Assembly (NCBI GenBank): GCA_026874595.1
Contig: CM049313.1
Span: forward strand, 13,449,508-13,513,507
DNA: 64,000 nucleotides
DNA from: Sipunculus nudus
Taxonomy: Eukaryota; Annelida; Sipuncula; Golfingiida; Sipunculidae
Direction of reading: 5' to 3'
Positions 23,226 to 34,026 of the stretch are shown here, in pieces. Position numbers and translations under genes: made by a program. Position 1 is the stretch's first letter. Every line of letters begins with the position of its first letter. The notes beneath the pieces are model-generated. The model had not been told where the DNA came from. It saw only the letters and a list, made by a program, of their open reading frames with translations, and did not search any database.

Positions 23226-25774
23226 CTACAGTCGGGCAACCTCATACTTTGGACGTTCAATGAAAAAGTGGGTAGTGCTTTCAATTTGTTGATAATGAGG
23301 GCATTTGTTAGTAAGAGCCAGACCATGACAATATAGATGGTCGTTGAGACGACTATTCCCGAGCCTTAATTGTGTCATAATGATTGATTCACGACGTCTA
23401 CCGTGATTAAAGTGGACAGGTGGGCCCTTGGGGTTATTAAGAGTTCTTTCTAATCCGCGTTTGAAACTGACAACTGTTAGGGACTGCTGGATGGTCGGAC
23501 TTATTTGATTCCATGACGATGCACAGGAAGGGAAAAATGATGATTTGTAACGGCTTGTTCGAGCAAACGGTGGTATCAGGTTACCAGAAGTTCTTAGCGT
23601 TCTCTTACTAATACTAGAAACAAGGGGAGGCATTAGACTGCACAGATACGTAGGGCATTAGTTATTTCTTATCTAAAAGAACAAGCACATTTTTGCTAAA
23701 AATCTACGATTCTTTAGGGTTGGCCAACCTATCTCTCTTAGGAGTTTATCACGATTCGTATTGATCATGGCACCTGACACAATTTTTGCCGCATCATATT
23801 GCACTTTCTCCAGCTCGTCTGAGCTTGCACTTGTACCTTAGCGAAAATAACGTTTCCATATTCAAGCAAGGGTCTTACAAATGATTTATTAATTATTTCT
23901 AAAGTATTTCTCCTAAGACGGTGCTTCAAGTGAGTCAGCAGGCCAAGTCGTTTAAGGGCTTTTCTACTCACTTCGTGTATGTGATGGGACCAAGGAAAAT
24001 CATGCTAAAGTGTAAGCCCTAGGTGTTTATGAGAGTTGACCTCCGATAAACGTGCACCGTTCAACAAGAGTGCTCGGTAGACAGGCGGTGACGATTTCGA
24101 GGAGAAAGTCATGGATACAGTTTTTGTGGGATTATATTTAATCCTGCACCGTCTTGCCCACCCTTCAAGCGTGGTAAGATCCCGTTGTAACCGATCGTTT
24201 CCCTCCTGTTAGTTATCCATGACACTTAAAAGGCAAGTGTCGTCCGCGAATAAGAAGATATTAGATTGTATTTTAATGCTTATATCATGGGTGTACACAA
24301 GAAACAAAAGAGGGCCGAGGATGGATCCCTGGGGGACACCTGCAGTTATCTGACCCCACTTGGAGGAAACCCCATTTATAATGACTCGTTGAGTTCTATT
24401 ACTCGGGTAACTCGAAAACCACTCAAGGAGATGGCCACGATGGCCCAATACTTTTAATTTGAAGATAAGACCTTTATGCCATACTGTATCAAAGGCTTTG
24501 GAAGCATCTAAGAAAACCATCCTCACATTATAGCCTGCATCAAGTCCGCGGTAAATTTTGTCACTTATAGCGACCAGTTGGTTAATTGTTGAGTCATTCT
24601 TTTTAAATCCGGAATTAGTATCAGAAAGAAGTCCATTTGTCATAAGAAATGAATAAAGTTCATCATGTACAATACGTTCAAATACTTTTGAAACGTTGCA
24701 TAAAAGGGAGATAGGCCGATAGTTGCCAATTTCATGGGCACCCCCCTTACTGGACAGACATGTGCACGTTTCAATATATTGGGGAAACATCCTTCTTTTA
24801 AAGTCTTGTTAAAGATAAGTGTTAATGATCTACATATGCTGTCGGCGGTAGCTCGCAAGAGAAAATTCCCTATATCGTCGGGACCAGTAGCTTTATTGTC
24901 CTGGAGTTCATTCAAGATGGTATGAACGTTGGATTCACGAGCTTCAATTGATGTCAATGCATAGGGAGTAAATGCAAATGAATTGCCGATAGAAAATTCA
25001 TCTTCGGCTGGTTCTGGTGTATTTTGGGAAGAAAGAAAGAAATTATTAAACGCATGAGCTCTTTCAAAATTATCTGAAATCATCTCATTTCCAACTTGGA
25101 TAGGAGGTATACCAACTTGTCTCCTTTTACCGAGCAGACCTTTTACAGTGTGCCACCATGATTTATTGGTTGAATGCTCCAAGGAAATATTAAGATTCTG
25201 GAAATATAAATTTTGACAAGCTCGGTTTGCACGGACGACATCATTACGAGCGCGTTTGTAATGCTGATAATGTTGCTCGTCTCTAGTTCTTCTATAACGG
25301 CGCCACAACCGATTTCGCTTTCGTATTAATTTTCTCAGCTCGGCAGTCACCCAAGGCTTATCATTATGTCTTATTAAGACAGTTTTCCGCGGAATGAACT
25401 TAGATGCTATGGAAATAAAAATGTTGGTCCAAACCTCAGCGAGAGAGTTTACATCATTGATTTCTTCAAGGGTTCCGTCTCTAAATTTTGTATCAAGGGC
25501 ATTGTTTAATCCTTCCAAGTTAGCTCGTTTAAAATCCCAAATTGTTCTTCGAGTTGTTTTCGTTTTGTTAGGTGAAAATCTAAGCTTACAAAAGACAGGG
25601 CAAGATTTCCAGCTCTTCTAATTTACCTACAGCTAATAAGCTCCTTACGTTGACGTGACATACAAGAAGTTCGTGGGGGCGAGGCACAGGGCCAGGGTTA
25701 GGATGGATGTCATTCGAATGTATCAGAAAAAAAGATACACATTTTTGCACGATGTTTGGCACCAAAGAACACAC
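23226..25774 (-). pseudogene. LINE ORF2 pseudogene (endonuclease-reverse transcriptase)
   Basis: The 5' end has IHSNDIHPNPGP and LLVCHVNVRSLL, the usual entry to an APE-type endonuclease. Within about 110 nt it jumps to a linker normally found after the endonuclease (DFKRANLEGLNNAL near 25520), so most of that domain, roughly 600 nt, is deleted. The linker and reverse transcriptase follow with IGNYRPISLL, FLDASKAFDTVWH (motif A), AGVPQGSILGPLLF (motif B) and FADDTCLL (motif C). A frameshift lies at about 24740 beside a six-G run, a TAA interrupts at 24209-24211, another stop lies near 23990, and further frame changes precede the C-terminal WNQISPT and LRLGNSRLNDHLY region. It is inactive. The clade call is by resemblance only. 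Confidence 0.85.
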
Positions 25775-27878
25775 GAAATATTATTTTTGCTGTTTTCAAC
25801 AGAGGAGACCCGTAATGTAATTAACGGTGAAACATGTGGGTCGCCCCATTCGTTAACGTCACAAAGAACACGTATTCAAAATTGTTATGACGAGAGGGTG
25901 GAACACCTGGCGATTTGAGACTATGACTGAATTTGCGCACTGGTGTCTCGGTGCTAAAAGCCTGGGTCTATTTTGCATGTTAAAGGTGGTGAACCTGTGT
26001 GGTCGAACACTTACGTTAAAGCAATGTGTGGAAAAGAGCTTGTTTACGGAGGCAAGGTTATGGATAACAATAACGAAACAAATGGTGCATGGGAACCCAT
26101 GTGGAACTATACAGAACAAATCTTTCTTGACTAAAGTCAAAGGAAATTATTCGAACTATTTGCATATGACTAACAACTGGTGCAGTAACCTGCACGGAGG
26201 GGTCAACGTAGGATTTTAAATACCTTCGTGCAGAATAACGGCGTTTGTTTTAAAGTGACTCCTGCAGTACAGTTGTGAATTCATGGCACTAGTAGTATCG
26301 ATTTCCTAAATAATAAGTGTACCTCGAAAACACATAAATTGGAATACCATGTACATACTGAAATAAAGTAGATACACATAAAGATAAGTATATAGGTAAT
26401 CCACAGCGCAACTATACTCGGAAGCTGCTTGGCCCGAAATTTATAATTATTTGCACTTGTTCAAGAGATATTAAGCTGACTAACTTTACATGCACACGGG
26501 GAAGGGATATTCCTGGTCACTGCATGTTCTAATACTTATAAAAGGAATTCGGTTCACGTTTGTTCGCAGTGTTCTCTGTAACCACGTTGTGTACAATATT
26601 GTGCCATACATCATTTTAAAGGTTATTATCCCCGCAGTGACATAGGCGATATGAAAATAAACAATTTTTAATATACATATAATTTTGAGTGATTTTTCCG
26701 TTTTTACCGAGCACAGCCGAACTGCCTTCGGCAATCACCGGAATGCGTGCATTGTGGTCACTTAACCTCTGACACTAAGGACTATTGTTCATATGAATAA
26801 CGCTTGCTTTCAATGAGGGATTTGACTCAAGTGCGTGGTCAGTAAAAGAGAAAAGCACATATTTCTCGCTTAATGAAATGGAGAGTTCAACCCAGAAGGA
26901 TTAATGACAAAACCTAATTCAAGGTCTCAGTTTCAGGAACAGGGCTGGGGTGGTTTCGAGGGTTTCAGGCCTCAAAATTTGTCTGATACGATGAAAAAAA
27001 AATGTTGCGGTGCATGGCTGAAAATGGGATACGGGCCTACTGCACGGAGTCCCGCTGGGTCCGCTCCTGCTACTTACGATGTATGCATATTTCTGTTTCC
27101 TTCTTCAGGAACAGTTTCCTCGCAACGTACATTTAATTAATCTTTCATGTGTTCCTCACATCAACCTATTCTTTATACGGACAACGATAGAAACCAGTCA
27201 AATATCAACGAATATTCCGTTTCGCAATGTAAACTTTCACTGACCAAGTCTTCAAGGTAAACATACCGGGATATGATTTTTGCCACGAGCTCAGCGCCAC
27301 AAAATAACAGTAAAAATTATTTGTACATATCGTATTCCGAGAGTATCCCACTAAAAATCTATATTTTCTTTTAACTTTTATAATAAAAATTGAGCCAACA
27401 TTCAATATCTCAGTAAATATATCTCCCAAAACCGCGGTAAAAAGCCCGGTATACCGGGTTTATCAGCTATTTGAGATATATGGTAAACATCATAAATGTG
27501 AAGTACATAGTTCCGTACTGACAGTGGAACTTCTTTGAAGATATGTTGTACACTCCGAGGTAAAATACAGAATTCCGGTTAAGAAATGTTAAATATAAAT
27601 CGGTTTGAATAGAGCATTATAAACACCACATTGTTACAGGTGAGAAATATGTTACATAATCATCATATAAAGTCATCGTAGTATCAGTAGGAGTATAGTC
27701 TGTGTATATAAATATATAAGTGAAACATACACAAAATAAAGCAGTACTTTTGTCACATAATATGCAAGGTGAGGCATTGATATGGGTCAAAACATTCATG
27801 ATGTTTGTTTCATTACACTGATAGTTCCCTGATATTATAATCATGTTCAGCTGACACCAAGGGTGTAAGAGGTGAATG

Positions 27879-28712
27879 TTACGACATACCAGGTAAAGTA
27901 GGTACTACGGAGATAAGTTCGTCAATTGTTTTTACCATCTTGAAAGATTCGTCCAAGAGTTTTAAGATGATGTTGCCATCTTTTGTCCATGTATCTCGTA
28001 TCTGGCTGTTTCGTTTAAGTTGACGAGCTTCGAATGCCACTGCTGATCGTTGTTTTGTGAGATCATCGTTTATGTAAACAATTTGGCGACCGTGGTCAGG
28101 TTTGCATAATTTGCGGGATCTCATGATTTTGCGCTTGGAATTATAACTCTTGAGTTTCAGGTGGATGGGGCGAACCTTGCCAGAACCTTTTTGGCCTACT
28201 CTGTGAGTACGACATATATCGCTCTCATTGAGGTTTAATTTTAATGTGTCTGACAGAAATGTTTTCACGACATCATCTGTATTTTCGTCTGATGATTCGG
28301 GTAGCCCAAATTTGTGGATCGAGTTGCGCCTGCTGTACTGGGCAAGGTCATTAAGTTCATCTGTCAAGCGTTTGTTTTGTTCTTTCATAACTGTTTGTTC
28401 AGAGGTGACAGAATCCAATTCAGTCTGCAATTTTTCAATCAAACAGCCTTGTTGGTTTATAACCTCGTCCATGGCTGTTTTTTGATGTTATAACATTTTG
28501 GTGAGGTAGTCAGACTGGAGGTTTAAAAAATTAGCCAACACTCCTATAGTGAGTGGGGCATTTTTGTCCAACTCCATTAGGGCTGTTTGGATGGGGTTAT
28601 CCATATTTTCTGTACAACAGAAAAACCTATGACGTTTAGGATCAGGTTTTGGTGTGTCCGGAGAGGAACTGCCAGTGGACAAGTAGTGACGTTTCGGAGT
28701 CGATGTTGCCAT
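27879..28712 (-). pseudogene. LINE ORF1 with one in-frame stop
   Basis: An N-terminal segment (28712-28488, beginning MATSTPKRHYLSTGSSSPDT) ends at a TAA, and the same frame resumes at once and continues to 27879. The downstream part has a coiled coil (DEVINQQGCLIEKLQTELDS), then DLAQYSRRNSIHKFGLPESS and KVRPIHLKLKSYNSKRKIM, the pattern of L1/CR1-type ORF1 proteins with an RRM-like RNA-binding core. Apart from the single stop at 28488-28490 the frame is intact over about 278 codons, so it is better preserved than ORF2. Confidence 0.75.
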
Positions 28713-28730
28713 GCAGTTAGTTCACGTATC

Positions 28731-29316
28731 AGGTAGTTTGTTCACTCAAGTGCACATGGTAGGCGAAATATTTGCCCGATAAGTTTGTGCTCCAAAGTCA
28801 ATGTAAACTTAAAAAACAGGGGTTTCTGCTTAGTTAGCGACCAATGTCATTTTCGTAGAAGTATTATCATTGTGGTATATTATTATCAAACAGGTAACAT
28901 ACCCCGAGGGAGGCCGCTGCCGGCTGCACTCGATCAGAGCAAGACCAAAACACGTCCGCACTCATCGCCGCAACACCATTTAGAGACTTATGTTCACCAA
29001 CGAAACCTTCACATCAAACTTTGCACTTATCCTTTTCTGCACTTTTAACCCTGATCATGAGATTTCTTGGTTAAAAAAAAAAAAAGGGGGGGGGGGGGGC
29101 ACTTTAAGGTGAATAAAGGCACATCACGGGGGAAATAACATCCCCGAGTGTCTTACCGTCCGCAGGGGCCCCGAACCACAACAGCGCCCTCACCATGCAC
29201 CCAATCAGCAGACACGGGTGCAATACTTCAGACTTGCGTTGTAAAAATGACACCGCCAGGTGTAGCTGGGATTGATGGAGGGGAAGGGGCGAAAGATTTG
29301 GCAAAGGCAATTGATG

Positions 29317-29357
<41 letters not shown>

Positions 29358-30710
29358 CACTTCACAATAATTCCACACAACTTACTAATGTTTTAATTCC
29401 AGTTAAAAATATCAGTTGTACAAGATGAACAAACAAAAAATATGGTGTTTGCAGGATCAAACCTAATGAAATGTTGAAATAAGTCCCAAATCTGCGGATA
29501 CCAGTGACAGGAATTTCATGATTGTGTTTTAGAAAATGTAATCATTATTAGACCAAGTGAAATTTCGGGAGGAGGGGGAGTACTGGATGGGACCAGGGGA
29601 GGGAGGCCTACCCCCCAGTACCGCCGTCATCTGCCGGGAATATTACTGTTTATTACTGATTTCTACGCAATGTGTAGGTCATTAATTCATTTTCAACCAT
29701 ATCTGAGTGTTCATACGCCATGTATTAAACTGCTGCTTGCACCTAATAATTTAGGCCATGTGTACACAAAGCTCTTCATCCTTAAGTCTTTACATTTCAT
29801 TGATCCAGTTTTGGAAACACTGGTTCAATTTCCATGCATAGTGTTGTGATTAACATAGGCAGCGACGGCTAATATTGATGATGGGTTGAGGGGGTAGGGG
29901 GCAGTGGTAGACTATTATAGGCAAGCCTATATCACTCGAAGTATCGGGGCACCTATACCCTCCCAAGCAGATTATTTTTTAATGGAACTACACACGGTGG
30001 CTTTTGGTACATTGTAAGTGCATGGATGCTCTTGTGCTTTGCAGGCCTATGTCTTACTTTTCGTTCAGATTTATATGCTATACTAGTATGTTATAAAATA
30101 TTATTTGGTTTGACTGATCACATTGCCAAGTTATCCTTCATATTATTTAGAGACCCCGCCCCCGCCAGTTTCGCCGCCAAGGTGACTGTTTCTATTGGTT
30201 AAATGTTTGGTAAAATTTAAATTAATCTGTGAACTTTACGCCATCACACCTGATTTACGTGCGACACCAAATTAAGGTAATATTCCCTAGAGTGATTCAG
30301 CTAGTTCGTCTGTCTCGTTCAAATTAAATTGTTCGATCCCTTCGGCCTGTACTAACTTTTTACTCCATTTATTTTTAAAGATGCGATTGAACGCCCTATA
30401 ACGAACTACGCAAGGTCGTTCAAGATAGTATACTGTTTAACCACTAGGGGACAGCACTGAATCTAAAGCTCCCATCATCTAATCATTTAAATAAGGCATG
30501 CCCTATTAGTGTTGAAATGTGCCTATACTTTACAAAATCTATGAACAAAACTGAAGTTTTGACCCCTTTTGGATGACCTAATAACTAAATTAAATGTACT
30601 TTTTTTCATTGAATGTTTTTATTTGAACAACGTGTGTCTCCTTTTCACACAATTCACTTCTGAAAGTTGTGTACCTGAAATGATCCCTCCAATTAGTAAT
30701 AAAAACTAGA
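28731..30710. other. Gene-free region with simple repeats
   Basis: Holds an A run then G run (29073-29099) and a TA tract (29320-29356). No supported gene; short ORFs at 29104-29357 lie on both strands and have no recognisable domain. Confidence 0.5.
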
Positions 30711-31690
30711 TGTGTCGGAACGACACGAATGCCCCCGCCTGGAGCAAATTAGAAATATTTGTTAAATTTTGTAAAAATTTTTACGTTCAGGAGGTGTCGT
30801 ATGGTCAGAAGTAGGTCAACTGGGACAAAACAGGAACTCAATCTGCCCACACACCAAAAATCAGGCCTGTATCTGCAGGCATTGCGAATAAAAGTCCGTA
30901 CATGTGCACTTCTCATGAAAATTTATATTTTTCATGAAATTTTCTATGTTAGGGCACAGTCAAACAGTCAAAGGTAGGTCAACTGGGACAAAACGTGAAC
31001 TCGATCCGTAACTGGTCATTATCTGCAAACACACAAAAAAAAATCAGGCCGATATCTGCAGGCATAGCGAAAAAAAGTCCGTACATGTGCACTTGTCATG
31101 AATATTTATATTTTTCATGAAATTTTCTATGTAAGGGCACCGTCAAACGGTCAAAAGTAGGTCAACTGGGGCAAAACGCGAAATATATTTGTAACTGGTC
31201 ATTATATGCCCACACACCAAAAATCAGGCCCGTATCTGCAGGCATTGCGAAAAGAAATTCTGTACATGTGCATTTTTCATGAAAATTTCTATTTTTCATA
31301 AAATTTTCTATGTTCAGGAGTTGTAAAAAGGTGAAATTAGGTTAACTGGGATGAAACGCGAACTCGATCTGTAACTAGTCATTATCTTTCCACACACCAA
31401 AAATCAGGCCAATATCTGCAGGCATTGCGAAAAAATTCTGTACATGTGTATTTGTCATGAAAATTTCGATTTTTCATGAAATTTTCTAAGTTCAGGCCGT
31501 AAAACGGTCAAAGGTAGGTCAACCGGGACGAAACGCGAACTCGATCTGTAACTGGTCATTATCTGCCCACACACCAAAAATCAGGCCAATATCTGTAAGC
31601 ATTACGAAAATAAGTCCGTACAGCTGTTTGATTTCGGAAGGACGGAATGACGGACATGGGTAAAACTATATGCCCCGGCCACTTTGTGGC
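30711..31690 (+). mobile_element. Hairpin-ended element with a 180-bp tandem core
   Basis: The head contains a perfect GTGTCG-GAA-CGACAC hairpin (30712-30726). The core is about five tandem units keyed by GTCAACTGGGACAAAAC near 30814, 30979, 31161, 31341 and 31519 (spacing about 165-182 bp), each with ACACACCAAAAATCAGGCC, TCTGCAGGCATTGCGAAAA and TTTTTCATGAAATTTTCTA. The tail has a GGAAGGACGGAATGACGGAC tract, related to ACGG microsatellites, and a terminal GCCAC-TTT-GTGGC hairpin (31678-31690). There is no coding capacity. Head hairpin, tandem core, ACGG-like tract and tail hairpin match the pearl-like architecture described in bivalves; which enzyme mobilises it cannot be read here. Confidence 0.75.
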
Positions 31691-33076
31691 ATTCTGGAAT
31701 TATGAATGAGCATTCACTTCCCAAGGTACTTGATAAAATGAGAGAGAAACTGGATTGTCCTCGAAACGTCCTTGCAAAAATTTATATTTTTGTACCCTGA
31801 TATTTGTTTGGATTTAATGACTGACTGAATTGGATTCATATCTACCTTGATACATGTTTTACTGTGTTCACAAGTACAAAAGAGAAATGCTGGAATGTGT
31901 GAACACCTTGAATAACTGCCAAGAAGTTATTATTTGTCCATCCGTGACAGTGAAAAATAGTGCTTTTTAAAAAAATGATAACTCTTAAAAGACACATTTT
32001 GCATTGCTGAAATTTTGTACACTTGCAGATTAGGGGGAAGTTCTAAAACACATAAATTTTCAAGTCTGTACAAGGTGTCCCACATTGGACTTCATGGCTC
32101 CAAACATTGGTCCGTTGAAATTTTCTTCATCATTTTGGCCTTTCCTGTGAAAGGAGTATTCAGTGAAGCTGTCAATTTATTTCACTGTTATCATGTATAT
32201 ATCCCATATACTGTATTGAGAGAGTTTGAAGATTATAGCATGAAAACATTTGGCTGTACAGGCCTTTGAATATTAAAAAATATGTTGCGTTTTGATTTTT
32301 TTGTTTGCATTTAACAGGGCCATAAAATCTGAATCCTCCATTTCTGCCAGGTTTTAACTTATTATATCTAATCTACAACTACTAGACTGTGTTTCTCTAA
32401 AATTACAGAGTTCTAGCATCATTATTAATGAAGTTATGAGCTCCTTAAATCAGGGGAAAATAATATATGACGCTCGGCCGTTATAACCCTCTTCCCTTTT
32501 AGGACCAAAAACATGAGAGTTTTCACAAAATTACAAAACAAACATTACAGAAGTTCATCATACATATCACAGTATTAAAATTAAAAAAATGAAGGAAATC
32601 TGAGATGGTGATGCGGGGGACCCTCAAGAAATTGGTTGATTTGGCATGTAATGACCCCAGTACATGTCGAACATGAACACTGACGACGCAGACGGACGAC
32701 ATCACGGCCAGGAATGGTGAACTGAGAACGATATCTGTGACGTACAGTGTTAGGACAGACGAAAAAAAACCTGAAAATTAAATTGATTTAATTATGATTC
32801 AAGGACGAATATTGAAGGATTATGATGTAATGATATTTTGGCGCCATTCTGAGTCTCCGACCTGCGTACTGGCTGTCAGAATGCCGTTACATCCTTCAAC
32901 GAGGAACGCTCTATGAGGATGCAAATGTTTTCCTCATTTTTGACAACGTCAACATGGAGAAAAACTCCATTTTGACTCACATACAGTGACGTATCAAGTG
33001 TTTAAAGATTGGGAGGGGGGGGGGGGCGCTGCACCAAATTCGAAACCGAGGGCCTTTACATATTTTCTGCTAGTAA

Positions 33077-33078
<2 letters not shown>
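31691..33078. other. Gene-free region
   Basis: No supported exon. A 12-bp G run occurs at 33015-33026. The 84-codon ORF at 32015 has no recognisable domain. Confidence 0.45.

Positions 33079-33131
<53 letters not shown>
33079..33131. repeat. (TA)n microsatellite
   Basis: About 26 TA units immediately left of a long inverted repeat. Confidence 0.97.
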
Positions 33132-33134
<3 letters not shown>

Positions 33135-33136
<2 letters not shown>

Positions 33137-33262
33137 GTCCGGAGCCCTCATAGGTACCAATCATCTCTGTGAATTTGGGAAAGCTGCAGTAGTTGTTCTT
33201 GAGTTATCTGCAGTTTTTCAAAATTCACAGGGATGATTTGTACATATGAGGGCTCTAGACCT
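33135..33262. repeat. 43-bp-arm inverted repeat beside a TA tract
   Basis: The left arm, 33135-33177 (AGGTCCGGAGCCCTCATAGG to GTGAATTT), is an imperfect reverse complement of 33220-33262 (AAAATTCACAGGGATGAT to GCTCTAGACCT), with a loop of about 42 nt. The right arm is also the first unit of the tandem repeat that follows, so one unit has been copied in inverted orientation next to the TA tract. Confidence 0.8.
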
Positions 33263-33830
33263 ATTGAATTACAGACCTGTCAGAATTCCAATATGGCCAC
33301 CACAGCCCAATCGCTGATTTTCTTTCGCATGTGATAACTCAACAACAACAACACTTCAGCTTTCTCAAATTCACAGGGATGATTAGTACATACGAGGGCT
33401 TCAGACCTATTGAATTACAGACTTGTCGGAATTCCAATATTGCCGCCAGATCATAATGGGTGATTTTCTTTCGCACCGGATATCTCAACAAGAATATGCT
33501 TGATCTTTATCATTTTCTCCGGGATCATTGGTCCCTATGCGGACTCAATCCCTTTCCGATAACAGACCTGTCAGAATTCCAATATGGCTCCCAGAGCACA
33601 GTTGGGGATATTCCTTTAAGCGCGATATCTCAGCAAGAACAAGCTTGATCTATCTCATTTACACAGAGATGATTGGAGACCTGTCGGAATTCCAGTATGG
33701 CCACCAGTGCACTATATCGTTGGTTTTTCGTTCGCAACAATATGCTTGATCTTTCTCAAATTCACAGGGATCTTTGGTGCCTATGAGGGCTTCTGACCTA
33801 TTGAACTACAGACTTGCTCTAAATCAAATA
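33220..33830. repeat. 145-bp tandem repeat
   Basis: Units are keyed by TTCACAGGGATGATTGGT-like segments near 33222, 33370, 33518, 33659 and 33760, and by GACCTGTCAGAATTCCAATA and TGGCCACCA-like segments between them. The period is about 141-149 bp, with a shortened final unit. No coding capacity; this is probably the core of another non-autonomous element. Confidence 0.75.
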
Positions 33831-34026
33831 AGGCCAATTTTAACAGACTACAATCCGTGATTTTATATTGCACACATTATTTCAGACATATCTTCTTTAA
33901 TATTATTTGAACCAGGATTTTGCCCTCATGCATATGGATAAAAACCTGTTTCTGTTGTCATATTTTTCAAATTTAACTTAATTTTTCACCCTAATATAAT
34001 TATTCCAGCACTAGCAGAAATGCTAA

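Larger units (their letters stand above)
23117..28730 (-). mobile_element. Degenerate CR1/L2-like LINE
   Basis: Read on the minus strand, an ORF1 remnant (28712-27879), a spacer of about 2 kb, and a shattered ORF2 (25774-23226) lie in the correct order and orientation for one non-LTR retrotransposon of about 5.6 kb. ORF1 has a coiled-coil/RRM-like type; ORF2 has an endonuclease start (DIHPNPGP), a reverse transcriptase with FADD, and a C-terminal region typical of CR1/L2-group elements. Whether the 2-kb spacer belongs to the element or is a later insertion is not clear. Target-site duplications were not identified. Confidence 0.75.
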
